From the NCBI GenBank assembly GCA_900318035.1, contig ONJC01000001.1, positions 1-64,000 on the forward strand: DNA of 64,000 nucleotides, in the 5' to 3' direction. Made by a program: the position numbers and the translations under genes. A model generated the notes under the pieces. It saw nothing but the letters and a program-made list of their open reading frames with translations. It made no database searches and had not been told where the DNA came from. This DNA comes from an uncultured Methanobrevibacter sp. Lineage in GTDB: Archaea > Methanobacteriota > Methanobacteria > Methanobacteriales > Methanobacteriaceae. This document shows, one piece after another, positions 19,770 to 29,085 of this stretch (its first letter is position 1; the number at the start of each line of letters is the position of its first letter).

Positions 19770-20501
19770 ATGATTAAGGTAGTTGCACCCATGGCGGGAA
19801 TAACTAACGCTGATTTTTTAAATAAAGTTATTCCTTATGGTTTCGATGTAGCTACTTTAGGGGGATACAGTTTAGACGCTCCCACAATAGAAGCAAGCAA
19901 AAAAATCATTGAAAGGGGAAGAAAGGAATTTGATTTTCCTCTGGATGAGATTTTTTCACATATAGAAAGTGAAGTTGCTTCTATTAAAAAAATTCATGGT
20001 GATGTTAAAGTATCAGCCAATGTAAGGGCAACTACTCCGCAACCGATAATTGAAGTGGGTAACATAAAGGATTTGGATATTGTTGAAATAAATTGTCATT
20101 GTCGCCAAGACGAAATTTTAGCCATTGGTTGTGGGCAAGAAATGTTAAATAGAGCGGATTTGGGAGATTTCATTTCCCAAGTTGTAAATAATGTTGATTG
20201 CGATGTTTCAGTCAAAATCCGCGCTAATGTTGATGGTGTTGATACTTTAAAAATAGCACGTCTAATTGATGATGCGGGTGCAGATTATTTACATGTTGAT
20301 GCCATGAAAAAAGGAGTTTTCGATGCAGATTATAATCTTTTAAGAGAAATCTGCAATAATGTTCAAATTCAAGTAATTGGAAATAATTCAGTTAACAGCA
20401 AACTTAATGCTGAAAAAATGATTGCTACTGGGGTTAATGGATTTTCAATAGCTCGTGGGGTTATTTCTGGTAATTTGGATTTCAAACTATCTGATTTTTA
20501 A
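19770..20501 (+). CDS. Dihydrouridine-synthase-like flavin TIM-barrel protein
   Basis: A 244-residue protein starting KVVAPMAGITNADF, the FMN-binding opening of tRNA-dihydrouridine synthases, with EINCHCRQ near 108, SVKIRANVDG near 148 and ARGVISGN near the end. It is shorter than true Dus enzymes. It lacks the usual C of the NxGCP motif in its normal context, showing NCHCRQ instead, and lacks the C-terminal tRNA-binding domain. Methanogens carry such Dus-like proteins of uncertain function. It starts eight bases after arfA behind GAGGAAT, so it is probably in the F420 operon; a role in a flavin or coenzyme step is conceivable but unproven. Confidence 0.7.
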   Translation: MIKVVAPMAGITNADFLNKVIPYGFDVATLGGYSLDAPTIEASKKIIERGRKEFDFPLDEIFSHIESEVASIKKIHGDVKVSANVRATTPQPIIEVGNIKDLDIVEINCHCRQDEILAIGCGQEMLNRADLGDFISQVVNNVDCDVSVKIRANVDGVDTLKIARLIDDAGADYLHVDAMKKGVFDADYNLLREICNNVQIQVIGNNSVNSKLNAEKMIATGVNGFSIARGVISGNLDFKLSDF

Positions 20502-20574
20502 GATTTTTAAAACAATTGTTATTAGAAAACATTATTAATGGTTTTAAATAAAAATTAGTTCAATAGGTGATTTC

Positions 20575-22173
20575 ATGGATTTTATAACTCTTAAGAATAT
20601 TACAAAAACTTTTGATGGTGTTGATGTTCTTAAAGATATTAACTTAAAGATTAATGAGGGAGAAACTTTAGGAATTTTAGGACGTAGTGGTAGTGGAAAA
20701 TCAGTTTTAATAAATATGCTCAGAGGTACATTAGATTATAAACCTGATGGTGGTCAAATAATAGTAAATGTTGCTGTTTGTCCGGATTGTGGTGTTGTTG
20801 ACTCTCCATCTCACGTTGGTGAAAAATGTAGTTGTGGAGGAACCTTTGAAGCTAAAGAAGTTGATTTCTTCAATTGTGAAAGAAAATTATTCGCAAGTAT
20901 TAAAAGAAGAATTTCCATCATGTTGCAACGTAACTTCGCATTATACGATGAAGAAACTGTAATTGAGAATGTTATGAGAGCAATGGGTGATGAAAAAGAA
21001 TATGAGGAAAAAATTTATTTCGCTTTGGAACTATTGGAAATGGTTCAAATGAACCACAGGATTACTCATATTGCCCGTGATTTAAGTGGTGGAGAAAAAC
21101 AAAGAGTAGTGCTTGCAAGGCAGCTCGCTAAAAATCCTATGATGTTTTTAGCAGACGAACCGACAGGTACATTAGACCCACAAACTGCGGTAAAACTTCA
21201 CAATACTTTAAAAGAAGGAGTAAAAGATGAAGGAATCACCATGTTAATCACTTCACATTGGCCTGAAGTAATGATTGAACTTGCAGATAATGTTATCTGG
21301 CTGGAAGATGGTCAAATTAAAGAGGAAGGAGAACCTCAAAAAGTTGTAGACAACTTCATGGCAACTGTTCCTATTCCTCAAAAACCGGAAATTCCTGAAT
21401 TCGGAGAACCTGAAGTAGTTCTTGAAAATGTCAAAAAACATTATTATTCCATTGAAAGAGGAGTAGTTAAAGCTGTTGACGGTGTTGATTTAACTATTAA
21501 TAAAGAGGAAATCTTTGGTATTGTCGGATTGAGTGGATCCGGTAAAACAACAACTACAAGGATGTTGATGGGATTGACAGAACCAAGTAGCGGTGAAATT
21601 AAAATCAAGCTTGGTGATGAATGGATTGACATGACTAAAGTAGGTCCTCTTAACCGTGGACGTATCATGCCGTATATCGGTTTATTGCATCAGGAATATT
21701 CATTATATCCTCACAGGACAATTTTAGGTAATTTAACAGATGCTATCAGTTTGAATTTACCTGCAGAATTCGGAAAAATTAAAGCTATTCATGCATTGAC
21801 TACAGTTGGTTTTACTGAAGATAATGCATCCATGATTCTTGATAAATATCCTGACCAGTTAAGTGTGGGAGAAAAGCATAGGATTGCGCTTGCACAGGTT
21901 TTAATTAAGGAACCTAATCTCATTGTGTTGGATGAACCGACAGGTACTATGGATCCTATTACCCGTGTAACAGTAACAGATTCTATTTTAAAAGCCCGTA
22001 CTGAATTGGAACAAACATTCATTATTGTTTCTCACGATATGGACTTTGTTTTAGATGTTTGTGATAGGGCAGCTTTAATGAGAGGAGGTAAACTACTCAA
22101 TGTAGGCACTCCTGAAGAAATTGTAGATAAATTAACTGTAGATGAAAAAGAAGACATGCTTAAAAGAGAATAG
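20575..22173 (+). CDS. atwA: Methyl-coenzyme M reductase activation component A2
   Basis: A 532-residue soluble protein with two ABC ATPase domains. The first has Walker A GRSGSGKS near residue 38, LSGGEKQR and FLADEPTG. The second has GLSGSGKT near 320, LSVGEKHR and VLDEPTG. A four-cysteine zinc-ribbon-like insert (CPDCG and CSCGG, about 68-90) lies inside the first domain before its Q-loop. Component A2 uses ATP in the reductive activation of methyl-coenzyme M reductase, the last enzyme of methanogenesis. It has no membrane helices and no adjacent permease, which fits A2 rather than a transporter. It is transcribed alone behind AGGTGAT. Confidence 0.9.
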   Translation: MDFITLKNITKTFDGVDVLKDINLKINEGETLGILGRSGSGKSVLINMLRGTLDYKPDGGQIIVNVAVCPDCGVVDSPSHVGEKCSCGGTFEAKEVDFFNCERKLFASIKRRISIMLQRNFALYDEETVIENVMRAMGDEKEYEEKIYFALELLEMVQMNHRITHIARDLSGGEKQRVVLARQLAKNPMMFLADEPTGTLDPQTAVKLHNTLKEGVKDEGITMLITSHWPEVMIELADNVIWLEDGQIKEEGEPQKVVDNFMATVPIPQKPEIPEFGEPEVVLENVKKHYYSIERGVVKAVDGVDLTINKEEIFGIVGLSGSGKTTTTRMLMGLTEPSSGEIKIKLGDEWIDMTKVGPLNRGRIMPYIGLLHQEYSLYPHRTILGNLTDAISLNLPAEFGKIKAIHALTTVGFTEDNASMILDKYPDQLSVGEKHRIALAQVLIKEPNLIVLDEPTGTMDPITRVTVTDSILKARTELEQTFIIVSHDMDFVLDVCDRAALMRGGKLLNVGTPEEIVDKLTVDEKEDMLKRE

Positions 22174-22183
22174 GTAATTCTTC

Positions 22184-22876
22184 TTATTCATTTAATCTTT
22201 TTTTTATTTCTTTCCAATTCGGACAGTATTTGTCCATTAACATTTTAAATTTTTTTGAATGATTGAATTCTATCAGATGGCATAGCTCATGAATCATTAC
22301 ATATTCAAGACATTCAATGTCTTTTTTTGCAAGATTTAAATTTAAAGTGATTCTTTTGTCATGATATCTGCAGTTTCCCCAGTTTTTCATATTTCTTATT
22401 TTTACTTCAGAAGGTGTTTTTCCAACAATTTTTGTGCATTTGTCTAAAACCGGAGGGATAGCTATTTTCATTTGATTGCGGTAAAATTCATCCAGTGTTT
22501 TCTTTCTTTTTTCAATCGTGCTTCTTTTTGCAATAGGCAGATAAAGTATGGATTTTTCTTTATCAAGGAGAACATGTTTCACATTATCATTTTTAATCAG
22601 CTGCAAAGTGTATTCCTTTCCCCACAGATAATGTTTTTCACCGTTGTCATACTTCAGAGGAGCTTTAATGTTATTTTCCTTGATGTATCTTTGTTTTTTT
22701 AAAATCCAATCCTTTTTTAATCTAATAAAATTAACAATTTCTTCATCAGATATGAATGATGGCGCTGACACTTTAACATTTCCATTGGGAGGTAAAACCC
22801 GAAGATACATGTTTTTAATGTTTTTCCTCTCCAATGTGAGTGTTATATTTTCTATTGTTAGTGTTTCTTTTGTCAT
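22184..22876 (-). CDS. YgjP/DUF45-type zinc metallopeptidase
   Basis: A 230-residue protein with HELCH at about residue 192, followed by a third ligand His in FNHSKKF ten residues on. The order HExxH-x6-NHS matches the DUF45/YgjP group of single-domain metallopeptidases related to SprT and WLM proteins. The N-terminal half is a beta-rich basic domain (RVLPPNGNVKVSAP) common to the family. Its substrate is unknown. The gene is convergent with atwA, with ten bases between stops. Confidence 0.8.
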   Translation of the reverse strand: MTKETLTIENITLTLERKNIKNMYLRVLPPNGNVKVSAPSFISDEEIVNFIRLKKDWILKKQRYIKENNIKAPLKYDNGEKHYLWGKEYTLQLIKNDNVKHVLLDKEKSILYLPIAKRSTIEKRKKTLDEFYRNQMKIAIPPVLDKCTKIVGKTPSEVKIRNMKNWGNCRYHDKRITLNLNLAKKDIECLEYVMIHELCHLIEFNHSKKFKMLMDKYCPNWKEIKKRLNE

Positions 22877-23041
22877 TTTTCAACCTAAATCATGCGATGT
22901 TTCAAAACTTTATTTAATAATTTAAACTTAATATATTTTTTCCTATACAAAAGATTATATATTTAAAATTTAAATAAATTATATTATTATTTTATATTTA
23001 TCGAATGATAGAAATGAATTATATTATTTTGGAGGTTTATC

Positions 23042-23524
23042 ATGACTTGGGAAGATGCGCCGTCTCATATTTGTAGAGGTGGAGACATAAGGGGACTTGC
23101 TTTTTGTTGTCCTCCAGTAAAACCATGTCCAGTATTAAATGCTTTACAGCAGGTTAATTTAACTCCACAGGAGTTTGTGGATATTAAAATTCAATTTGGA
23201 AAAGAAACTAGGTTAGGTGAAGGGGCCGGAACTTGCTTCGGGTCACTAGTTTGGTGTTGCAAACCATCAAAACCATGTCCATTAAGGGATATGACTTTAA
23301 GAAATATGGGCATGAGTCATGAGGAATATTTGGACTTGAAAAAAGAATTGTCTGAAAGATTGGTTGGAGTTCAAAAACCTGACCCGGATGAGAGAGCTGA
23401 AGCTTTGGCTGAAACATTCCATATATCAAAACTCGAAGCAATGAATGTTTTAACCGACTGTAATAATGATTTAAGAGCTGCTGTAAAAGTGTTGCATGCA
23501 AGATCTCTTGAAAATTCTGATTAA
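23042..23524 (+). CDS. Methanogenesis marker protein 9
   Basis: A 160-residue cysteine-rich protein. Two repeats, [15 protein letters not shown] near 24-38 and [13 protein letters not shown] near 76-88, carry the CC-x4-PCP motif of methanogenesis marker 9, a protein found only in methanogens. The C-terminal 40 residues form a small helical domain ([25 protein letters not shown]) like the UBA-type tail of archaeal NAC. A strong TTGGAGG site precedes the ATG. The next gene starts one base after its stop, linking it to tetrapyrrole synthesis, a pathway that also leads to coenzyme F430. Confidence 0.82.
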   Translation: MTWEDAPSHICRGGDIRGLAFCCPPVKPCPVLNALQQVNLTPQEFVDIKIQFGKETRLGEGAGTCFGSLVWCCKPSKPCPLRDMTLRNMGMSHEEYLDLKKELSERLVGVQKPDPDERAEALAETFHISKLEAMNVLTDCNNDLRAAVKVLHARSLENSD

Positions 23525-23525
23525 A

Positions 23526-24146
23526 ATGGATTGGACTTCACTTTATTTTAAAACTTCCGATTTAAACGTCTTTATATTGGGCACAGGTGAAGTTGCAACC
23601 AGAAGAGCAAATAAATTTTTAGACCATGGGGCCAATGTAAAATTGGCCGGAACTAATTTATCTAAAGAGTTGGAAGATAAGGGGGCTGTTTTATGTTCCA
23701 CTCACCAAATAGATGAATTGGTCCAATGGAGCGATTTAGTCGTTGTTGCAAGTGGGGATAGGGAGATGTCCGATTATGTTTCCAGAATTGCAGGCGACAA
23801 GTTAATAAATCGTGCTGATTTTCCAAATAATGGGAATATTATTGTTCCTACAAGCTTTAATATTGGAGAAATTGAGATATCTATTTTTACTAATGGAAAA
23901 AGTCCATTAATGGCTCGTCAACTGAGGAAAAAAATTCAGTCAATCATTTCTGAAGAGGATATTTTAGAAATTGAACTTCAGGATTATGCGCGTTCCATTT
24001 TAAAGAAATCGGTTAAAGATCAAAAGGATAGGAAAAAATGCCTTTATGAGATTTTTGAAGATGAAAAAATTAAGGAGTTAATTAAAAACAACCAGATTGA
24101 CGAAGCAAAAGATTATATTGATAATTTGATAAGGGGATTAGAGTGA
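23526..24146 (+). CDS. Precorrin-2 dehydrogenase / sirohydrochlorin ferrochelatase-like (SirC/Met8 type)
   Basis: A 207-residue protein with FILGTGEVATRRANKFLDHGANVKL in parts near residue 20-44, a Rossmann NAD-binding start, and INRADFPNNGNIIVPTSFNIG near 98-118, which matches the precorrin-2 dehydrogenase segment that binds substrate. A C-terminal helical domain (SPLMARQLRKKI) completes the family pattern. It oxidises precorrin-2 to sirohydrochlorin for siroheme, cobamides and F430. The ATG at 23526 overlaps no other site; the hemA GTG overlaps its stop codon in a GTGA junction. Confidence 0.88.
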   Translation: MDWTSLYFKTSDLNVFILGTGEVATRRANKFLDHGANVKLAGTNLSKELEDKGAVLCSTHQIDELVQWSDLVVVASGDREMSDYVSRIAGDKLINRADFPNNGNIIVPTSFNIGEIEISIFTNGKSPLMARQLRKKIQSIISEEDILEIELQDYARSILKKSVKDQKDRKKCLYEIFEDEKIKELIKNNQIDEAKDYIDNLIRGLE

Positions 24147-25336
24147 TACTTAATTTAAGAGTTGACCATAAAATTGCAGACATACAGTCAATGGAAAACA
24201 TTTCAAAGGACATTGATGAATTATTTTGGAAACTGCAGGAGAAATACTCAATTGGAGAATATGTTGAAATTTCTACTTGTAACCGGAAAGAGTATTATAT
24301 TCATAATGATTATATTTTAGAGGATGAGGAACTGCTGTCTCATGAAAATCAGAGTATTGTAATTGAACATGGCCAGTCAGCTGTTATGCACTTGTTGCGT
24401 ATGACTTCAGGTTTGGAATCAATGATTGTTGGTGAAGACCAGATTTTGGGTCAGGTTAAGGATGCAAAACACAAGGCTTCAAAAAATCATCACTGTGGCC
24501 GTGTTCTTGATGCCGTTTTTACAAAGGCGGTTCATGTTGGTCAGGTTGTAAGAAATAAGACTAACATTAACAAGGGTTCTGTCTCCATAGGTTCGGCTGC
24601 TATTGACCTTGCTGAAAAGCACATGGGAAGTTTGGATGACAAATCCGTTTTGGTCATTGGTGCCGGAAAAATGGGCAGGCTTGTTGCAAAGGCGCTTGCA
24701 GAGAAAGATTTAAATGCTATTTTTGTTGCAAACCGTACTTATTACGTTGCTGTTGAACTTGCTAAAGATTTGGGCGGGGAAGCAATCCTTTTCAATGACC
24801 TTGAAAGATATTTGGCCGAAGCTGATTTGGTGATTAGTGCTACCAGCGCTCCTCACAGTATAATCAACAAGGAACGCTTATTGGGCATTGACATGACTTA
24901 TGATGAGTTAATGATGGTTGATATTGCAAATCCTCGTGATATTTCAGAGGATGTTGTTGATTTGGGTGTTAAATTATTCAACATTGATGATTTGAGGGAA
25001 ATTGCAGACATCAATACCAAACTCAGAATTAAGGAATTTGGCGAAGCTGAAAATATCATTGATGATGAGTTCATTTTACTTAAAGAATCGTTTAAAATAA
25101 TGGAAGTTGATGATATTCTTGGTAGTTTAAGAGCATCTATGGAAGAGATAAGACAACGTGAAACTCAAAAAGCTGCAGTTAAGTTGGCTAATGTAGATGG
25201 TAGTGTAAAAATTTTAGATAATTTAACAAATTCCATTGTCAATAAGATATTTTTTGATATTTCCAAAAAAGTAAAGAAAGCAGCAAAAGAGGAAGATGTG
25301 GAAATAATCGAGGCTGCAGAATATATTTTCAAATAA
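24143..25336 (+). CDS. hemA: Glutamyl-tRNA reductase
   Basis: A 397-residue enzyme that reduces glutamyl-tRNA to glutamate-1-semialdehyde, the first step of tetrapyrrole synthesis. The catalytic segment is EISTCNRKEYY near residue 45, with Cys50. SGLESMIVGEDQILGQVK near 90-107 and the NADP fold VLVIGAGKMGRLVAKAL near 169 confirm the family. The GTG start overlaps the previous stop codon. Together with the two upstream genes it forms a marker 9-precorrin-2 dehydrogenase-HemA operon. Confidence 0.95.
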   Translation: MILNLRVDHKIADIQSMENISKDIDELFWKLQEKYSIGEYVEISTCNRKEYYIHNDYILEDEELLSHENQSIVIEHGQSAVMHLLRMTSGLESMIVGEDQILGQVKDAKHKASKNHHCGRVLDAVFTKAVHVGQVVRNKTNINKGSVSIGSAAIDLAEKHMGSLDDKSVLVIGAGKMGRLVAKALAEKDLNAIFVANRTYYVAVELAKDLGGEAILFNDLERYLAEADLVISATSAPHSIINKERLLGIDMTYDELMMVDIANPRDISEDVVDLGVKLFNIDDLREIADINTKLRIKEFGEAENIIDDEFILLKESFKIMEVDDILGSLRASMEEIRQRETQKAAVKLANVDGSVKILDNLTNSIVNKIFFDISKKVKKAAKEEDVEIIEAAEYIFK

Positions 25337-25339
25337 GAT

Positions 25340-25375
25340 TAGAAGGATGTTTGCTATTCAAACATTCCTTTAACA
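25340..25375. terminator. Hairpin between convergent hemA and AAA ATPase genes
   Basis: AAGGATGTTTG and CAAACATTCCTT face each other across a five-base loop with one bulge. The structure spans the gap and the last codons of the minus-strand gene and could stop both transcripts. Confidence 0.45.
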
Positions 25376-26478
25376 TCACTGTTTTTAATTTTGCTGATTT
25401 TAATGGCATAATCAATATTTTTCATTGTGATTATGTCGCTGTCGTTAGCTATTGCATTGTGAAGAGCGGTTTTAAGGATTTTTTCTTTAATGTCCCTGCC
25501 GGATAATCCTTTTGTAAGCTTGACAATCCTATTCAAATCCAAATCATATTCCATAGGCATGGTTTTTAGATTATTTTCCAAAATGGCTAATCTCTCTTCA
25601 TCATCAGGCAATTTGAATTCAATTTCTTCTTCAAATCTGCTTCTGACAGCATAATCTAAACTGGTCGGATTGTTTGTAGCACCTATTGTTATCACGGATT
25701 CATGTTCGGAAATTCCATCCATTTCAGTTAAAAGTGAGTTTACAATTTCAGAAACGTCTCCTCTTAAGGATTGAAATGATCTGTGAAGTGCAATTGCATC
25801 AATTTCATCTATGAATATTATTGATGGTGAATTTTCCCCGGCTTTTTTAAACAGGTCATGAATTTTGGATGCGCCATCTCCAACATGATCTCCAATCAGT
25901 GAAGTTGCCTTAATCAGATACAATGGAACTTCAAGTTCGTTGGCAAGAGCTTTGACAAGCATGGTTTTACCGGTACCCGGAAGTCCGTAAAACAAAATAT
26001 TTTTAGGAGCCCAAGGTCCGAAACTTTCGGGATCTTCCAGATATTTTGTTATGACCTTGACTTTATTTTTTGCATTTTCTTGCCCAATAATATCCTTGAG
26101 GTGATAATTTGATTTGATTAATGTATTATCCTTTTTTGCATTAATCTCATCAGTAATTAGCTTAATTTTTGTTTTTTCAGTTATGATTGAGTTGTTCGGT
26201 TTTGCACTTACAATTTTAAAACCGTAATCTGGCATGATTTTCTGGTCAAATAAATGTGAATTTTCGCGCACGACTAAGCCCAACCATTGCTCGCGGGCAT
26301 ATTCTTCAAACAATTCATGGTTTTTAATTTCAAAATCATCTTCCATTAAACCAAATTCAAATGGATAACCGGCAGGGCATAACATGACACATTCGGCATA
26401 CTCCCTATTTTCATTTTCAATTAATGCCGGTTTTTGATTGTTTGTTTTAATTTCAGGCTTTTTATTGTCACTTTTCAA
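25354..26478 (-). CDS. AAA-family ATPase, proteasome/CDC48-like
   Basis: A 374-residue protein. The AAA core has Walker A GLPGTGKT near 168, Walker B IIFIDEIDAI near 222, and an SRH segment with ATNNPTSLDYAVRSRFEEE. The C-terminal helical lid reads GLSGRDIKEKIL. The first 110 residues do not match the coiled coil of the proteasome-activating nucleotidase; they hold CVMLCPAGYPFEFG and a beta-rich part, perhaps a substrate domain. One ATPase domain only, so it is not full CDC48. The start is a TTG, supported by GGAGGTG seven bases upstream. Confidence 0.82.
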   Translation of the reverse strand: MKSDNKKPEIKTNNQKPALIENENREYAECVMLCPAGYPFEFGLMEDDFEIKNHELFEEYAREQWLGLVVRENSHLFDQKIMPDYGFKIVSAKPNNSIITEKTKIKLITDEINAKKDNTLIKSNYHLKDIIGQENAKNKVKVITKYLEDPESFGPWAPKNILFYGLPGTGKTMLVKALANELEVPLYLIKATSLIGDHVGDGASKIHDLFKKAGENSPSIIFIDEIDAIALHRSFQSLRGDVSEIVNSLLTEMDGISEHESVITIGATNNPTSLDYAVRSRFEEEIEFKLPDDEERLAILENNLKTMPMEYDLDLNRIVKLTKGLSGRDIKEKILKTALHNAIANDSDIITMKNIDYAIKISKIKNSDVKGMFE

Positions 26479-26569
26479 AAATTCACCTCCACTATTTTTA
26501 GTTATACACTAACATTTGTTTTAATTATTTAAATACTTGATGCGATATACTATTTCTAGAGGTACATTC

Positions 26570-27643
26570 ATGAGTTTTAGAAGCAGGCGAGTAATAATAA
26601 GCACTCCATTTTATATGGGGTTTCTGTTTTTCTTGCTGAAATATATCTTTTTATTAATTGGGGATGTTAATGAGGCATATCTGATTATACTGGCTATTTT
26701 AATTGGCTCATTTCATTTAATTCCAATGTTTTTTGAAGCCAAAAAATCAACAGTTTTTTGGAGGATGGTGTCAACAATTGACGGTGTTTGCATGTGGGCA
26801 TCGTTAATGTTTGTTATAGATTTGGCAATAATCTATTTGCTTCGCATGTTTATTCACATTCCTGATATTCTAATTTATATTTTGTTGGCTGCTGTTCCGA
26901 TTTTGGGCATTTATAATTATTATAAAGCTCATAAGTTAACAGTCAATGAAAGGATTCTGGAATTTGATAATCTGACTCAGGACATTAATATTGTCCATCT
27001 CTCTGATGTTCATTTTGGTTCAGTGCGCCACCGCGAGATTATTCATAAAATTTCATCCATGCTTAAGGAACTTGAAGATGACTGTGACATTGCAATAATT
27101 TCCGGTGATTTGGCTGACGGTTCATCAATTATCGAGGAAGACGATTTCATGGAACTAAAAGATGTTGGCATGCCGATTGTTTTCACTCCCGGAAATCATG
27201 ATTTCTATATGGGAATTGATAATGTGGTTCGGGCCTGCAAAAATGCGGGTGTGATTGTTCTGGATAATGACTGTTTGGAATTCAAGAATTTAAATATATA
27301 TGGTTTGACTTATAGCTTTGATGAGATTGAAATGCCAACCGCCGATGAATTGAAATCCAAAATCAGTCAGAATCTTGTAAATATTCTAGTTTATCATGTT
27401 CCATATAATTGGGAGGAATTCAGCAGTTTGGGTTTTGATGTTCAGTTGTCAGGGCATACTCACGGAGGTCAATTTTATCCGGTTGTGAATTTTTCATGGA
27501 TATTGTTTAAATATAATATGGGATTGTTTAAAAACGATTTGGGTAAATACCTGCATGTAACAACAGGTGTGGGTTCAATGGACACTCCAATGAGATGGGG
27601 AACTGATTCTGAACTTGTGATTTTAAAATTAAGAAAAAAATGA
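26570..27643 (+). CDS. Membrane-anchored calcineurin-like metallophosphoesterase
   Basis: A 358-residue protein. Four hydrophobic helices occupy about residues 10-120. The phosphoesterase domain then shows the metal-binding order LSDVHFG, ISGDLADG, TPGNHDFY and LSGHTHGGQ, as in the YaeI/YkuE group. That group includes enzymes acting on phospholipids or other membrane-linked phosphates. The ATG at 26570 follows AGAGGT, and a TATA-like TATTTAAATAC lies about 35 bases upstream, so earlier in-frame starts are unlikely. Substrate unknown. Confidence 0.85.
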   Translation: MSFRSRRVIISTPFYMGFLFFLLKYIFLLIGDVNEAYLIILAILIGSFHLIPMFFEAKKSTVFWRMVSTIDGVCMWASLMFVIDLAIIYLLRMFIHIPDILIYILLAAVPILGIYNYYKAHKLTVNERILEFDNLTQDINIVHLSDVHFGSVRHREIIHKISSMLKELEDDCDIAIISGDLADGSSIIEEDDFMELKDVGMPIVFTPGNHDFYMGIDNVVRACKNAGVIVLDNDCLEFKNLNIYGLTYSFDEIEMPTADELKSKISQNLVNILVYHVPYNWEEFSSLGFDVQLSGHTHGGQFYPVVNFSWILFKYNMGLFKNDLGKYLHVTTGVGSMDTPMRWGTDSELVILKLRKK

Positions 27644-27694
27644 TTCACTCAAAAAGGATAGGGTTTATTAAATAAAATGTTTAAATAATAAATT

Positions 27695-28207
27695 ATGGTA
27701 ATTGAAGATGATCACAATCATTTTTGTATTTATTGTGGGGCCAGAATAGATTTTGACCAGAATTTCTGTTCTGAATGTGGAAAACCAATTTACAGACAGA
27801 AGCCTAAAGTAACCAGGGCTCCATCCGAATATGAAAATAAAATCGCCGAATTGGAAGATGAATATAATATTAAGCAATCCAAAGCCCAGGAGCTGGTCGA
27901 AAAACAATTCGATCCCAACCATATGGCTTATGAGAGATTCACCTCTTCAATTACAAAATCAAATAACTTATTTTCTACACAGGTCAGCATTGCAAAAAAG
28001 ATGGCCGAAATGGATATCAATGAAAGTCCCTTCGTTGAAAAGGAACTTGAAAATAAATTAGTAACCTTGCAGACATTCATTGATAAAATGGAAGATTTAA
28101 TAAATGAACTGATTATTCATATGAGTTCAAATAGAGAGGATACTGAAGATATAAACGCTTTATTTGATGATATGGATGATCTGATTGATTCTGTAAAAGA
28201 TTATTGA
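27695..28207 (+). CDS. Zinc-ribbon protein with coiled-coil tail
   Basis: A 170-residue protein. The N-terminus carries one zinc ribbon, CIYCG at 11 and CSECG at 27. The rest is helical and charged, with a likely coiled coil at about 48-140. No membrane helix or catalytic site. The ATG has no ribosome site and follows a TATA-like TTTAAATAA by about 15-25 bases, suggesting a very short leader. Function unknown; small zinc-ribbon proteins of this type are common in Methanobacteriales. Confidence 0.7.
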   Translation: MVIEDDHNHFCIYCGARIDFDQNFCSECGKPIYRQKPKVTRAPSEYENKIAELEDEYNIKQSKAQELVEKQFDPNHMAYERFTSSITKSNNLFSTQVSIAKKMAEMDINESPFVEKELENKLVTLQTFIDKMEDLINELIIHMSSNREDTEDINALFDDMDDLIDSVKDY

Positions 28208-28215
28208 TTAGATGC

Positions 28216-29052
28216 TTAAAGCATGTTTTCGTAGGTTTCCTTCATTATTAAAGCATCCAGGTCTCTTTGCGGAGTTTCACAGATAATGTTTGCATTCCAT
28301 CCGTTGTCGATTAGGTTGGCTAGCAGGTCCTTGATGTCGGGGCCGTATTCATCACTTTCATCCAGTGTGTGATGTTTCACTTCGCCGCCATTGCCATATT
28401 CTATTGTTGTAAAGTGACAATGGAGCATGTCAATATCCAAATTATCTTCAATTGTTGAAAAGATACAATTGTAATCTTCTTTTTTTGTTAAAAATCCTCT
28501 TCCTCTTGCATGGACATGGGCAAAATCAATTGTAGGTTCAAAATGGTCAAATGAAGCGCATAGCTCCACCACTTCAGAAACATTACCTAATTGTGTTCTT
28601 TTACCTGTTGTTTCAGGAGCAAAGGTAAATTCCTCGATGCCTTCGGCTTCAAGTTCTTCAAATAATCTGTTAATTGTATTTTTTGATATTTCCATTGCCT
28701 TTTCGGGTTTTCTATTCAGGTAGGCTCCTGGGTGGAATACCAATCTGTAAGCTCCCATCCATTCGCCTGCACGTGCGGTGGAAATTAAATGGCCAATGCT
28801 TTTTTCAAGTTTTTCATCATCTTTTGCACATAAGTTGATATAGTAAGGACCGTGCATGGATATTAAAATATCGTGCTTTTCAGATTCTTCCTTAAGTGTT
28901 GTTGCAGCTTTTTCACCAATTCTTACTCCATATGGGGATTGATATTCATAAGAGTTCAATCCTTCCTCAGAAATAAATTTTGGAGCTTTATATGCTGCAC
29001 CTTTGTAATTAACGGGACTTCCTGCAGGTCCAAAAAGTACCTTGTTTTTCAT
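28216..29052 (-). CDS. Endonuclease IV-like / xylose-isomerase-like TIM-barrel protein
   Basis: A 278-residue protein of the AP endonuclease 2 fold. Metal-binding residues are seen in order: SMHGPYYINL near 67, LVFHPGAYL near 105, APETTG near 145, TIDFAHVHARG near 175, LHCHFT near 212 and NIICETP near 258. This matches endonuclease IV, which cuts at abasic sites. A sugar isomerase relative with the same fold cannot be excluded, though the HVHARG segment resembles Nfo. The gene lies between a zinc-ribbon gene and GAPDH without obvious linkage. Confidence 0.78.
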   Translation of the reverse strand: MKNKVLFGPAGSPVNYKGAAYKAPKFISEEGLNSYEYQSPYGVRIGEKAATTLKEESEKHDILISMHGPYYINLCAKDDEKLEKSIGHLISTARAGEWMGAYRLVFHPGAYLNRKPEKAMEISKNTINRLFEELEAEGIEEFTFAPETTGKRTQLGNVSEVVELCASFDHFEPTIDFAHVHARGRGFLTKKEDYNCIFSTIEDNLDIDMLHCHFTTIEYGNGGEVKHHTLDESDEYGPDIKDLLANLIDNGWNANIICETPQRDLDALIMKETYENML

Positions 29053-29085
29053 TTAAATCAGTAAAAAAATAGTAAAAAGGGGAAT

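Noticed and set aside
20575-22173. Ordinary ABC transporter ATPase
   Set aside because: There is no permease nearby, two ATPase domains are fused, and the Cys-rich insert and overall pattern fit methyl-coenzyme M reductase component A2.
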